Source: Actinomadura sp. J1-007
GTDB taxonomy: Bacteria; Actinomycetota; Actinomycetes; Streptosporangiales; Streptosporangiaceae
Direction: 5' to 3'
Assembly: GCF_009793335.1 (NCBI RefSeq)
Contig: NZ_WING01000001.1
Span: 3,100,001 to 3,164,000 of the forward strand
DNA length: 64,000 bases
The position numbers were made by a program, and so were the translations under genes. The notes beneath the pieces are model-generated. The model searched no databases and was not told where the DNA came from. It worked only from the letters and a program-made list of their open reading frames with translations. Positions 17,506-26,406 of the stretch are shown here, piece by piece (position 1 is the stretch's first letter; each line of letters begins with the position of its first letter).

Positions 17506-18957
17506 TCACCGCAGGAGCTGGGAACCGGCGATGCCCAGCGGCACCCCCGTGACCAGCGGCAGGCCCGGACGGGCGGTGGACGGGTCGGCGCCGGGCTCGG
17601 CCTTCGGAGCCCCGAGCAACTCGGCCACCTTCTGCCACGAGGGGTTCTCGTCGGCGTTGCGCGCCGGACGGCCCTTGGCGGAGCTGTTGCGCGTCGGACG
17701 GCCCTTGTGGGCGGAGTTGGTGCGCGTCGGAGAACTTTCAGCCGGACGGCCCTGCGCCGCCGAACCCTCCTGGCCCTGAGCCGAGCCCTGGCCTTGGCCC
17801 TGGCTCTCCTGGCCGTGGCCGCCGGTCACGGGACGTCCCTGGCCGGGCCCCTCCTGGAGGTGCGGGCTGGTGGGCTTCTGCTTCGGCTGGAGCGGGTTGA
17901 GCCCTTCGCTCAGGTTCTTCGGAACGATGGCGCCGAGGAGGCCGCTGACCGCGTCCAGCACGGGGTTGGGCGCCTCGGAACGCATCCGGGCGGAGGACAG
18001 GCGCTCGGTGTTCGGGAGCTTGTGGCTCTTCCCGAGCAGGGCCTTGCCGAACGGCACCTTGGACTTGTGCACGGTCTTGTGGACCTTGGCCTTGTGCTTC
18101 CTGACCTTGGCCGGCTTGGCCTTGGTCGGCTTGGCGGCGTGGTGTTTCGCGGGCGCCGGAGCCGCCTCCGGCTCCCGCAGAGTGGACGGGAGTTCGGCGA
18201 TGGCGGAGTTGGTGACGGTGGCGGCGCCGCGGCAGAAGTCCTCGACGGTCCCGAGCAGCGAGAGGTTGTTGGCGCAGACGTTCACGGGCACGCCGATCGG
18301 GACGTCGAACTGGTTGCCGCCCAGCACGCTGTGGTCGCCGGACGTCTTCATCTTGGTGCCGGTCGTCTGGTTGAGGACATGCGCTCCGCCCTTGCACCAC
18401 GCCTTGGCGACGCCGAGGATGGCGGCGGAGTTGCCGCAGACGTTGACCGGGACGCTGACCGGGACGTGGAACTGGTTGCCTCCTCCGACGCTCCCGTCCC
18501 CGGAGGTGTGCATCCCTCCGCCCCCGCCGCCGCCGGTGTGGTTCTCGACGTGCGCTCCGCCCTTGCACCATGCTTTCGCGACGCCGAGGACGGCGGCGGA
18601 GTTGCCGCAGATGTTGATCGGCACGCTGATCGGCGCGCGGACCTGGTTCCCGCCGAGCACGGAGCCGTCCCCCGACGTCCGCATGCCCGGGTGGCCGTCC
18701 TCGTGGCCGCTCACGTTGTGAACGTGCGCTCCGCCGGGAGATTTCGCCTCGGCCGTGCCGATGGCCGCAGCCGAGTTGCCGCTCACGTTGATCGGAGCCG
18801 AGATCGGCAGGCTGAACTGGTTGCCGCCGAGCACGCTGCCCGATCCGCTGCTGACGTCCGCGCCCGCCGGGACGGCCATGAGGCCGCCCCCTCCCGCGGC
18901 GACCACGCCCGCGGCCACGAGGGCCGCGCGCCCGGTTTTCTTCGCCCACATTCGCAT
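17506..18957 (-). CDS. Large chaplin-family secreted protein with four chaplin repeats
   Basis: 483 residues. A signal peptide ends near VPAGA at residue 33. Four chaplin domains follow at about residues 38-75, 96-135, 155-190 and 207-245, each with GGNQF/V...P(I/V)xxPxNVxGN. Domains 2-4 have two cysteines (ICGNSA and AWCKGGAHV type); domain 1 has lost both. After them come a Lys/Ala/Pro-rich, wall-like segment and a Gln/Gly-rich stretch (GQESQGQGQGSAQGQEG). The C-terminus contains LPLVTG but no hydrophobic anchor. Chaplins assemble into amyloid-like films on aerial hyphae. Most known chaplins have one to three domains and are shorter. Confidence 0.88.
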   Translation of the reverse strand: MRMWAKKTGRAALVAAGVVAAGGGGLMAVPAGADVSSGSGSVLGGNQFSLPISAPINVSGNSAAAIGTAEAKSPGGAHVHNVSGHEDGHPGMRTSGDGSVLGGNQVRAPISVPINICGNSAAVLGVAKAWCKGGAHVENHTGGGGGGGMHTSGDGSVGGGNQFHVPVSVPVNVCGNSAAILGVAKAWCKGGAHVLNQTTGTKMKTSGDHSVLGGNQFDVPIGVPVNVCANNLSLLGTVEDFCRGAATVTNSAIAELPSTLREPEAAPAPAKHHAAKPTKAKPAKVRKHKAKVHKTVHKSKVPFGKALLGKSHKLPNTERLSSARMRSEAPNPVLDAVSGLLGAIVPKNLSEGLNPLQPKQKPTSPHLQEGPGQGRPVTGGHGQESQGQGQGSAQGQEGSAAQGRPAESSPTRTNSAHKGRPTRNSSAKGRPARNADENPSWQKVAELLGAPKAEPGADPSTARPGLPLVTGVPLGIAGSQLLR

Positions 18958-19244
18958 TCGCTTCTCCTGTCGTTCCGTGCGTCGGTTGATCGGACGGCCG
19001 GTCCGCTCGTTCGGCGTTGACCGGCCAGTGCGACGGCGGAGGCCGTCGCCTGTGGAGGAAGGTCATCGGGTGCGCGCGGCACGGGCGGTCGGGTCGCCGG
19101 TGCGGGGCGCGGTCGGGGCCGGTCCGGGAGGCCGGGACCGCGCGGGCGGCGGCTCGTCGCGGTACTCGGCGAGGCCGCCGGGGCGGGACGCGCGGCGCGG
19201 GTCCGGCGCGCCGGTCGGCGGGGCGGACGGCCCGGAAGGGGCGC

Positions 19245-20278
19245 TCAGTCGGGGACGACGGACGGCCGCGAGGCGGCGGCCCTCTCGCGCGGAACGTCGC
19301 GGCGGCCCGGCGTGACGCGGGACGCGGAGGCGCCCGCGGCGCCGGCCGTGAAGAGCGTTCCGAGGGCCGGGTCGGCGTGGTGCGCGCCGGCGAGGACGGC
19401 CGAGTCGGCGCCGTCCGGGCGCGCGGGCTGGAACGGCTCCGGGACGTGCCGGCCGTGCCGCGCCGAAGCGCCCGGCGAACGGTCGCCCGGATGCGCGGCC
19501 GACCCGTTCCCCAGGCTCGGCAGCGGACCGTGCGCGGACGGACGGGCCAGCGACGCCACGGCGTGGTCGCGGGCGGACAGAGCGCCGGGCGGAACGTTCC
19601 CCTCCGGCAGCCGGACGAGCGAGTACTGCCCCGGCGACGCCTCGGACAGGCCGGCCGGAGGCAGGATCGCCTGCCGGACCGGGGCCGTCACGGGGTCGCC
19701 CAGCCCGGCGACACCGGCCAGGCCCCTGCCCAGGCCATCGGCGAGGGCGGGGATGCCGGGCAGCTTCGGCGCGCTCGGGGCCCGTCCGGCTCCCGCCACC
19801 TCGCGCACCACGGACGCGGTGAGGCCGGACGCGACCTTCCGCGGCGCCCGGACGCGGCGTTCGATCTCGCGAACGGGGCGCTGCGCGACCCGCACCAGGT
19901 GCGAGGCCGCACGGCTCGCCGAGATGGCCCCTCCCGACTCAGGGCGGTCGGCCGGGGCGCGGCTCGCCCCGTTCCGGGACAGGCCCAGCAGGTGCGCCTC
20001 GGGACGGCGCGACGGACGCTCAGCCAGATCGGCCATGCCGTCGAGGCCGTCGAGGTCGTCCGCGGCGGCGCTCGCCGCGAGGCCGTCCGCTAGGGCCCGC
20101 TCCGCGCGGTGCCCCCGCCGACCTCGGCGGAGGCCGCGTGGCCTAGCGCCAGGGTGACCAGCCATCCGGCGAGCGCCAGGCCGGCGACGGCGGCGACGCG
20201 CGCGACCGCGCCGAGCGGAACGGGACAGGACCGACCGGTGAGGCCGGACGGGCCCCGTCGAATCGGCGTTCCCCGCAT
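19245..20278 (-). CDS. Secreted protein of unknown function, frameshifted
   Basis: About 344 residues after repair. A clear signal peptide (VARVAAVAGLALAGWLVTLALGH then ASAE) is in one frame. The body is in the next frame, starting HRAERALADGL. One G missing from the GGGGG run at about 20110 explains the break. The mature protein is Ala/Pro/Arg-rich with ordered segments (SRAASHLVRVAQRPV, KLPGIPALADGLGRGLAGVAGLG) and no recognised domain. It lies just upstream of the chaplin gene on the same strand, so a surface role is plausible but unproven. Confidence 0.6.
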
Positions 20279-20786
20279 TTTCCGGACTCCTCGGCGGCTC
20301 GTTCGTACGACAGATCCCGGACGCTAGCACCGCACCATCGAACGTCCGCGGTCATTGTTTTCGATTCGGCGTGTCCCGGGCGGGAAATGCGCCGGTGCGT
20401 CACATCCAAGCCGACGCGCGAGCGACGCCACGGCCTCTTGGCCGCGCTGTGGAGCCTTTTTTGCCCGCCGTGGACCCGGGCTCGCGAAACACGCGCTGAC
20501 CAGCAGGTTCTTTGCGGTCACCGGCTTCGCCGACGTCCCGTTCCGCGTTCTGGTGGGGCTTTATACGGACACGTCCGCAGCGACTTGGATCGTTCGTCTA
20601 TTTCGCCCGGCTCGGCGTTCCGCGACACGGACAACAGCGGGTCAGCATCGATCAAGATCTCGGGAAAACGCACCGCAGGACGTTGTCACGGCCTGAACAG
20701 TCGGGTGCGATTGCCTGATACCCGCGGCGACGACCTTCGTCCCCGCGGGTTCGGTACGACGGACGCGCACCACGAATGGAGATTCC
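20279..20786. other. 508-base intergenic region
   Basis: Between the divergent secreted-protein genes at 20278 and 20787. A 113-residue plus-strand frame (20355-20696) exists but has no ribosome site, no domain and Arg/Ala-rich shadow-like composition. The segment is somewhat less GC-rich than its surroundings and presumably holds promoters for both genes. I see no strong dyad. Confidence 0.5.
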
Positions 20787-21050
20787 ATGCTCAAACGAGC
20801 GGTTATGACCGGGCTCATCGGTGCGGCTGGGTTCCTCGCCTTCGCCTCCACCCCCGCCATGGCGAGCAACGATCCCACCACCATGCAGATCATCAGCCTC
20901 CAGACCTGCCGGAGCGTGGACGTCGCCGGCGTCGGCGCCGCCATCCACAACATTCTGGGGATCAGCCACGAGGAGGGCGACTGCATCAACGGTTCCACCG
21001 TCAACGGAACCGCGGTGAACAACTCGCACGTCGGCCACAAGCGCCCCTGA
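20787..21050 (+). CDS. Small secreted C-X24-C protein, copy A
   Basis: 87 residues. A signal peptide ends at MASN (about residue 27). The mature part has a conserved core LQTCRSVDV...IHNILG...CINGS...TAVNNSH. The two cysteines are 24 residues apart and bracket a hydrophobic strand. It is clearly paralogous to the protein at 35016, sharing QTCRSV, HNILG, NGS, TAVN and SH at matching positions. The size, export and cysteine-bracketed strand recall chaplins, but the motif is different. A strong hairpin terminator follows. Confidence 0.85.
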   Translation: MLKRAVMTGLIGAAGFLAFASTPAMASNDPTTMQIISLQTCRSVDVAGVGAAIHNILGISHEEGDCINGSTVNGTAVNNSHVGHKRP

Positions 21051-21069
21051 CGTCCCGGAGGACCCGGAA

Positions 21070-21103
21070 AGGGCCGTGGCGGTCCACCGACCGCCACGGC
21101 CCT
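21070..21103 (+). terminator. Hairpin terminator after secreted protein A
   Basis: AGGGCCGTGGCGGT (21070-21083) pairs perfectly with ACCGCCACGGCCCT (21090-21103), a 14-bp stem with a six-base loop. Confidence 0.8.
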
Positions 21104-21176
21104 CTCGCGTCCCCGGCCCGCTGCCCGCGCGAGCCGTCCGCGCACCTCAGCGCACGTCAGCGCACCTCAGCGCCCG

Positions 21177-22388
21177 TCAGGGGCGGGCCTGGGCCGGGAC
21201 CCGGGGCATGGGGCGGGACGGGTTGGTGCGGGCGATGTGGGTGGCGATGCGGGCCGCGGCGAAGTCGGAGCCGTGGACGAACCGCATGACCGGGCCGAAC
21301 GACAGGGCCGCGGTGAGGCCGGCGAAGTACAGGCCCGGCAGCGAGCTCTGGAAACCGGCGTCGAGGACCGGGTAGCCGTGCCGGGTGTGGACCGTGCGGC
21401 GGATCTCCGGCGACAGGACCCCGACCCGGTCGAGGTCGCAGACGTAGCCGGTGGCCGTGATGGCGTGGTCGGCCTCGACGCGGGAGACCTGCCCCTCGTG
21501 GTCTCGGGTCTGGATCACGACCCGTCCGGCGTGCGCGGCGACCTCGGTGACGTGCTGGCCGAGCCGTACGGGCACGTCGGCCAGGCGCTCGCGCAGCCAC
21601 CACGCGCCCGCCGGGGGCATGGTCGTGCGGACGATGCGGCGGCGCGTCCGCTCGGGCAGGAACCGCACGGTGCTGGGGCGTTCGGACCACAGCCAGGTGC
21701 GCCAGCCGCGGCCGAGGCCGGAGCGCGGGCCGCGGACGAGCGAGAGCGAGGCGTCGGGGACGGCGTTCCAGGCGAGCCGGGTGGTGCGGGCGAGGACGCA
21801 CGGGTACGCGCCGGACTCCGCCAGCAGCGCGGCCGTTTCCAGGGCGGACTGGCCCGCGCCGACCACGGCGACGTCCTGGCCCGCGAACCGCCCGAGGTCG
21901 CGGTGGGCGACGGGGTGGCTGGCCAGCTCGGCGGGCAGCCCGGCGAACTCGTCCGGGACGTGCGCGAAACCGCCGACGCCGACGGCCATGACGACGGCCC
22001 GCGCGGCGACGGTCTCGCCGGTGGACAGGGTGACGGTGTAGCCGGTGCCGGAGCGTTCCACGGCGGTGACCCGGTCGGGCTCGGTCTCCGGAACGAGGCG
22101 GTCGGCGAACCAGCGGCCGTAGGCGAGGAACGTGCCGAGCGGGATCGGCCGCCCGGCGCGCCAACCGGAGGTGTAGTCGTCGAAGCCGCCGCCGGGGCGC
22201 GGGGAGCCGAGACTCGACGCGAACGGCTCGGACTTCAGGAACATGCCCTCGGGCATGTTCTCCTGCCAGAACCGCATCGGCACGCCGATGATCCGCGTCT
22301 GGACGCCCCGGCCCTTGAGATGGGCGGCGACCGACAGCCCGTACGGCCCCGCCCCGACGACGAGGACGTCGACGACCGAATCAACCAT
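21177..22388 (-). CDS. FAD/NAD(P)-dependent oxidoreductase
   Basis: 403 residues with two Rossmann motifs: GAGPYGLSVAAHL near the start (FAD) and VVGAGQSALETAALLAESG near residue 175 (NADPH). ATGYVCDLD near residue 320 matches the ATG-Y motif of flavin-containing and N-hydroxylating monooxygenases, so oxygenation of an amine or similar substrate is possible. ATG at 22388 has GGAGAAGG upstream and is used rather than the GTG at 22433. It begins 42 bases after the stop of the ATP-grasp gene, so the two are probably one operon. Confidence 0.85.
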   Translation of the reverse strand: MVDSVVDVLVVGAGPYGLSVAAHLKGRGVQTRIIGVPMRFWQENMPEGMFLKSEPFASSLGSPRPGGGFDDYTSGWRAGRPIPLGTFLAYGRWFADRLVPETEPDRVTAVERSGTGYTVTLSTGETVAARAVVMAVGVGGFAHVPDEFAGLPAELASHPVAHRDLGRFAGQDVAVVGAGQSALETAALLAESGAYPCVLARTTRLAWNAVPDASLSLVRGPRSGLGRGWRTWLWSERPSTVRFLPERTRRRIVRTTMPPAGAWWLRERLADVPVRLGQHVTEVAAHAGRVVIQTRDHEGQVSRVEADHAITATGYVCDLDRVGVLSPEIRRTVHTRHGYPVLDAGFQSSLPGLYFAGLTAALSFGPVMRFVHGSDFAAARIATHIARTNPSRPMPRVPAQARP

Positions 22389-22429
22389 GACCTTCTCCGT
22401 TCCCATTCGTTCCATCCGCCGGCGTCCGT

Positions 22430-23657
22430 TCACCAGCGGTCGGTGCCCTCGCGGTTGAGGATCCTGGCGGCGGCCCGGCGGGCCATCGCGCGGAAGGGGC
22501 GAGGTCGTCGGCCGCGAACCAGGTCAGCTCGCGGACGCCGCGCAGCCGCCGGGGCGGAACAACTCGGCCGCGGGCGCGGTCAGCGCGCGCTGGAGGTAGT
22601 GGTTCTCCACCAGCAGGGCCCGCCCGTGCCGGGGGCGCGGGCGGGCACGGCGCGCCCGCTCTGGTGCAGGTGCATGGCGCGGACCAGGTCGAGGCCGCGG
22701 CGGTCGCGGAAGAGCTGGAACTGCGCGCCGAGCCGGGGTTGAAGTCGAGCAGGTGGTACGTCCCGGCGTCGGCGTCGAACCGGAAGTCGAGGTCGACCAC
22801 GCCCCGCACACCGAGGATCTGCACGACCTTGTGCGCGAGGTGTTCGAGGTCGGGGTTGAACGCCCACTCGCCGAGGACCGTGTGGCCCGCGCGCGCGGGT
22901 AGGCGAGGTGCTTGCGGCCCGTTCCGCCGTAGAGGCAGTTGGCGTGCTCGTCGAAATAGCCCTGGAAGAACCAGTCGCCGCCGTCGGCGCCGACGCGGCG
23001 CTGGAGGATGAGCGCGCCGGCCGCCGCGCCGGTCGCGCCCCGCGACTCGGCCAGCAGGCGGTGCGCCTCGGCGGCGTCGCGGACGACGGTCGTGCTGCGG
23101 TGCCCCGGCGGCAGCGCCCAGGGGCGGGCCCACTTGGCGATCAGCGGGAGGCCGAGGTCGGCGACGGCGTCGTGGAGCTCGGCGGCGGTGGCGGGCGTAC
23201 GGCTGTCGGGGCTGGTGATCCCGTGCGCGCGGCAGGCGTCGGCCAGCGCGGACTTGTCGGCGACGAGGCGGGGCGCGTCGGGCCGCTGGCGCGGGAAGAC
23301 GAAGTGGTCGCACAGGGCGGTGCCGTGCTCGGCCATGAAGATCGCCCCCGCGTCGTCCAGCGGGACGAGCAGCGCGCGCGTCCCGATGCCGGCCGCGATG
23401 GCGCGCAGGTGCCCGAGCAGGTGGTCGGGGCGGGTGGGCGCCGGGCCCCACGGTTGCAGCAGGTGCAGGTGGCGCGAGTGGGCGGCGGGCACGCCGGGGC
23501 CTTCGAGGACGGCGTGGACGGGGACCCCGGCCCGGCCGAGCGAGCGGATCGCCGCGAGCGTCCCGTGGTGGAACGGGTTGTGGTCGGTGCGCAGCAGCAG
23601 GACGGGAAGCCGGGTGTCGAGGCGGGGCGCCGTGCGCGCCGCTGCGGTCACGGACAT
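22430..23657 (-). CDS. ATP-grasp ligase-like enzyme, broken by five one-base deletions
   Basis: About 410 residues after repair. The N-terminal part (LPVLLLRTDHNPFHHGTLA) and the ATP-grasp middle (VADKSALADACRAHGI, PLIAKW, ALILQRRVG, DWFFQGYFD) are in one frame. GHTVLGEWAFNPDLEHLA and GVVDLDFRFDADAGTYHLLD are in the next, QLFRDRRGLDLVRAMHLH in the third, LLVENHYLQRAL back in the first, and ELTWFAADDL in the second again. Each junction is at a G or C run (about 22895, 22740, 22628, 22553, 22503) and each needs one added base. The restored stop is TGA at 22430. ATP-grasp enzymes join a carboxylate to an amine; the substrate is unknown. Confidence 0.8.
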
Positions 23658-23743
23658 GCGGGGCTCCCATGGAATCGTAAAGAAAACGGCCGGTGGCGCG
23701 GTGGATTCGTTCGCACGCCTCTATCTTCGGGCATACGATACGC

Positions 23744-25267
23744 ATGGGAGCCGACGATATCCATTTCCGCCCTCGCCCTTTCACACCAGAGTCGCGTAGA
23801 TCTCCGTGGAAGAGCACGGGCTGGCTCGCCGCCGGCATCGCCCTCGCACTTTTCGCGACATTGACGTCCTCTGCGACATGGCTGACATCTCGGTCATCCG
23901 GAACGGCGGCCAAACCGGTCCCGTTAGGCGCCTTCCTCGGCTCGGACTGGAACGGCGTCGAACGCGTCAAGGAATTCGAGAAATGGCTGAACTCGACGGT
24001 CACGGTCGGCCGCACGTACCTTCCGGGCGACTCGTGGCAGACCGTCGAGGGCGCCGGCCAGATCCTCGGCCCGTGGATCGACTGGAAGAACGCCGACCCG
24101 CGCCGGATGCTCGCGGTGAACGTCCCGATGGCCGCCCCCAACGAGGTCGGGATGTCGGACGAGGACGTGGCGTCGCTGCTGCACAGAGGCGCGGACGGCG
24201 AGTACGACCGGCATTACCGCACCCTCTCCGAACGCCTCGTGTCGTACGGGGCGCCGGACGCGGTCCTGGTCCTCGGATGGGAGATGAACGGCACCACCTA
24301 CAGCGGCCGGTGCGCCCCCGATCCGGAGGCGTGGAAGCAGTACTGGCGGCGCATCGTGGCCGCCATGCGGAGCGTTCCCGGGGCCCGGTTCCGCTTCGAC
24401 TTCACCTCGACGCGCGGGCAGGACGCGGTGCCCTGGACGCAGTGCTATCCGGGTGACGACGTGGTGGACGTGATCGGCTCGGATTCGTACGACCAACCCT
24501 ATGGAAAGACGTTCTCAGATTTCGTCCGGGAACCGTACGGGCTCCAGGCTCAGGCCGATTTCGCGGCCGAGCACGGCAAGCCCATCTCCTTTCCGGAATG
24601 GGGCCTGTTCCGCAACGAGGACAACCCGTCGTACGTCCAGGGCATGCACGAATGGATCCACTCGCACAACGTGCTCTACCAGAGCATCAGCGACTACTGC
24701 CCGCACGGCGTGTGGAGCTGCGACGAGAACGAGCGGTCGTCGGCGGCCTACCGCGAGCTGTTCGGCGGCGTCCACGTGCCCGAGCCGCCCCCGCGACGCC
24801 TCCCGCGCCGACCGGCGTCCCGTCCGGCGCCCCGTCCGGCACTCCAGGCGTCCCGGCCACGACGGGCACCCCCGGCTCCGCGCCCGCTCCGACCACCTCT
24901 CAGACGACCGCACCAGCGCCGGCGCCCGCCGCGTCGGGAGCCCCTTCGCCGCCGTCGCCGTCCGGTCCCGCGCCGTCACCTGCCGCACCCGCGCCCGCCC
25001 CCACCGGCTCCCCGGCGGTCCCGGAGGGCCCCGCTCCGTCGCCTGCCGCACCCGCGCCCGCGCCCGCTCCGACGGAGCCCGCCGCCTCACCGAGCGGGCC
25101 CAAGCCCGCTCCCCCGCCGAGCGATCCCGCACCGGCTCAGACCGGGCCCGCTCCTTCGCCGTCCAGGACCGCGACCGGGTCCGCGCCATCGGCCGCCGGG
25201 CCCGGCCCCGGCCCCGGCCACGCGCCGACGCCCGCCACGCCGTCGCCGCCGACCAGGCCCCAGGTGA
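23744..25267 (+). CDS. GH26-like glycoside hydrolase with proline-rich tail
   Basis: A signal anchor at residues 26-42 precedes a catalytic domain of the GH26 (endo-mannanase/glucanase) type. LVLGWEMNG carries the acid/base Glu (about residue 180) and ISFPEWGLF the nucleophile Glu (about residue 285). The domain ends near CPHGVWSCDENE. After HVPEPP one C is missing (about 24790), and the next frame continues as a long Pro/Ala/Ser linker typical of secreted hydrolases. The true stop is not resolved: that frame stays open to 25620, antisense to the glycosyltransferase, and 25267 assumes two further missing bases. It probably trims or cleaves the polysaccharide made by the adjoining operon. Confidence 0.72.
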   Translation: MGADDIHFRPRPFTPESRRSPWKSTGWLAAGIALALFATLTSSATWLTSRSSGTAAKPVPLGAFLGSDWNGVERVKEFEKWLNSTVTVGRTYLPGDSWQTVEGAGQILGPWIDWKNADPRRMLAVNVPMAAPNEVGMSDEDVASLLHRGADGEYDRHYRTLSERLVSYGAPDAVLVLGWEMNGTTYSGRCAPDPEAWKQYWRRIVAAMRSVPGARFRFDFTSTRGQDAVPWTQCYPGDDVVDVIGSDSYDQPYGKTFSDFVREPYGLQAQADFAAEHGKPISFPEWGLFRNEDNPSYVQGMHEWIHSHNVLYQSISDYCPHGVWSCDENERSSAAYRELFGGVHVPEPPPRRLPRRPASRPAPRPALQASRPRRAPPAPRPLRPPLRRPHQRRRPPRREPLRRRRRPVPRRHLPHPRPPPPAPRRSRRAPLRRLPHPRPRPLRRSPPPHRAGPSPLPRRAIPHRLRPGPLLRRPGPRPGPRHRPPGPAPAPATRRRPPRRRRRPGPR

Positions 25268-26406
25268 CCCCGGCGAGCAGCGCGAACGTGCCGTCCGCGT
25301 CGAAGTCCTCCACCCAGGCGGTCCCGGCCCGTCCCTCCGCCGCGGCCAGCGCGGGATCGAGCAGCCTGGCGGCGACCGCGGCGGCCAGCGCCGGCACGTC
25401 CTCGGGCGGGACGAGCGCGCCGGTGCCGGGCCCGGCCGCCTCGACCAGGCCGGGCACCGCGCTGCCGACCAGCGGACGGCCCGTCGCGAGCGCCTCCAGG
25501 GCGGTGAGCGGCAGCCCCTCCCAGCGCGACGGCATGACGACCACGTCCGCCGCCGCGAGCCACCGGCGCGGATCCTCGACCGGCGGAACGAGGCGCAACC
25601 CGCCCTGCACCGAGACCTGACCCGCCTCGCCTCGTCCGGCCGCCGCCGGGTCGGCCAGGGCCGCGGTCGCGTCCTCGCCGACGAGGGCGAGCAGGGCGTC
25701 GGGGCAGCGGGCCCGTACGGACGGCCAGGCGGCGAGGAGGACGTCCTGCCCTTCTGCCGCGTGACGCGGCCGAGGCAGACCGCGAGGGGCGCGTCCCGAG
25801 GCAGGCCCAGGACGTCGCGGGCCGCGCGCCGTTCGGCCTCGCCCGCCGGGGCGAACCGCCGCCGGTCCACGCCGTTGCGGACGACCTTGTAGCGCGCCCG
25901 GACGGCGGCCCGGACCCCGTGCTGGAGCTCGCCCGCCCCGACGCACACGACGAGGTCGGCGCGGCGCGCCGCCGCCCGCTCCCACATCCGGCTCGCAGCC
26001 GCCTGCACCCCGGACGCCGCGAGCCACGACCACCCGTGCGGCTGGAAGACCACCTTCGGGCGCGGACGGTCCCGGCGCGCCGGAGGGGACAGCAGCCGCC
26101 CCGCGAGCCCCGCCTTGGCGGAGTGGAGATGGACGACGTCCGGACCGTACGCGCGGACGGCGCGGCGCAGCCGGAGCGTCTCCCTGGGCACACGCGGTCC
26201 CGGGGACCGTCCGGCCTCCCACGGAACGTGCGGAATTCCGGCCTCCGCGAGCCGCCGCGCGAGCCCGCCGGACGTAGGGCAGGCGACGGCCACTTCCCAG
26301 CCCAGCCGAAGCTGGCGCACAGCGGCCTCCTCGACATAACGGGCGACGCCTCCCCCGTCGGCTGCGCCACATGCAGCACGCGGACGGTGTGGGGGGTGGG
26401 GGTCAT
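25137..26406 (-). CDS. GT4-type glycosyltransferase, broken by two one-base deletions
   Basis: About 423 residues after repair. The start MTPTPHTVRVLHVAQPT is in one frame, with its ATG overlapping the upstream TGA. RQLRLGWEVAVACPTSG through VCLGRVTRQKG is in the next frame, and QDVLLAAWPSV to the end in the third. The junctions are G runs at about 26357 and 25756. GT4 features are HLHSAKAGLAGRL, FQPHGWSW, VVRNGVDRRRF, and MPSRWEGLPLTALEALATG with the E-x7-E nucleotide-sugar motif. It is last in the polysaccharide operon. Its final 40 codons lie antisense to the GH26 linker. Confidence 0.82.

Noticed and set aside
17506..17575. LPLVTG at the chaplin C-terminus as a sortase signal
   Set aside because: It does not fit LPxTG or LAxTG spacing, and no hydrophobic anchor or positive tail follows.
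20355..20696. 113-residue frame between the two secreted-protein genes
   Set aside because: No ribosome site, domain or plausible composition.
22430..23657. ATP-grasp gene as a decayed pseudogene
   Set aside because: All five breaks are single missing bases at G/C runs, motifs between them are intact, and the restored frame ends at a sensible stop with operon spacing.
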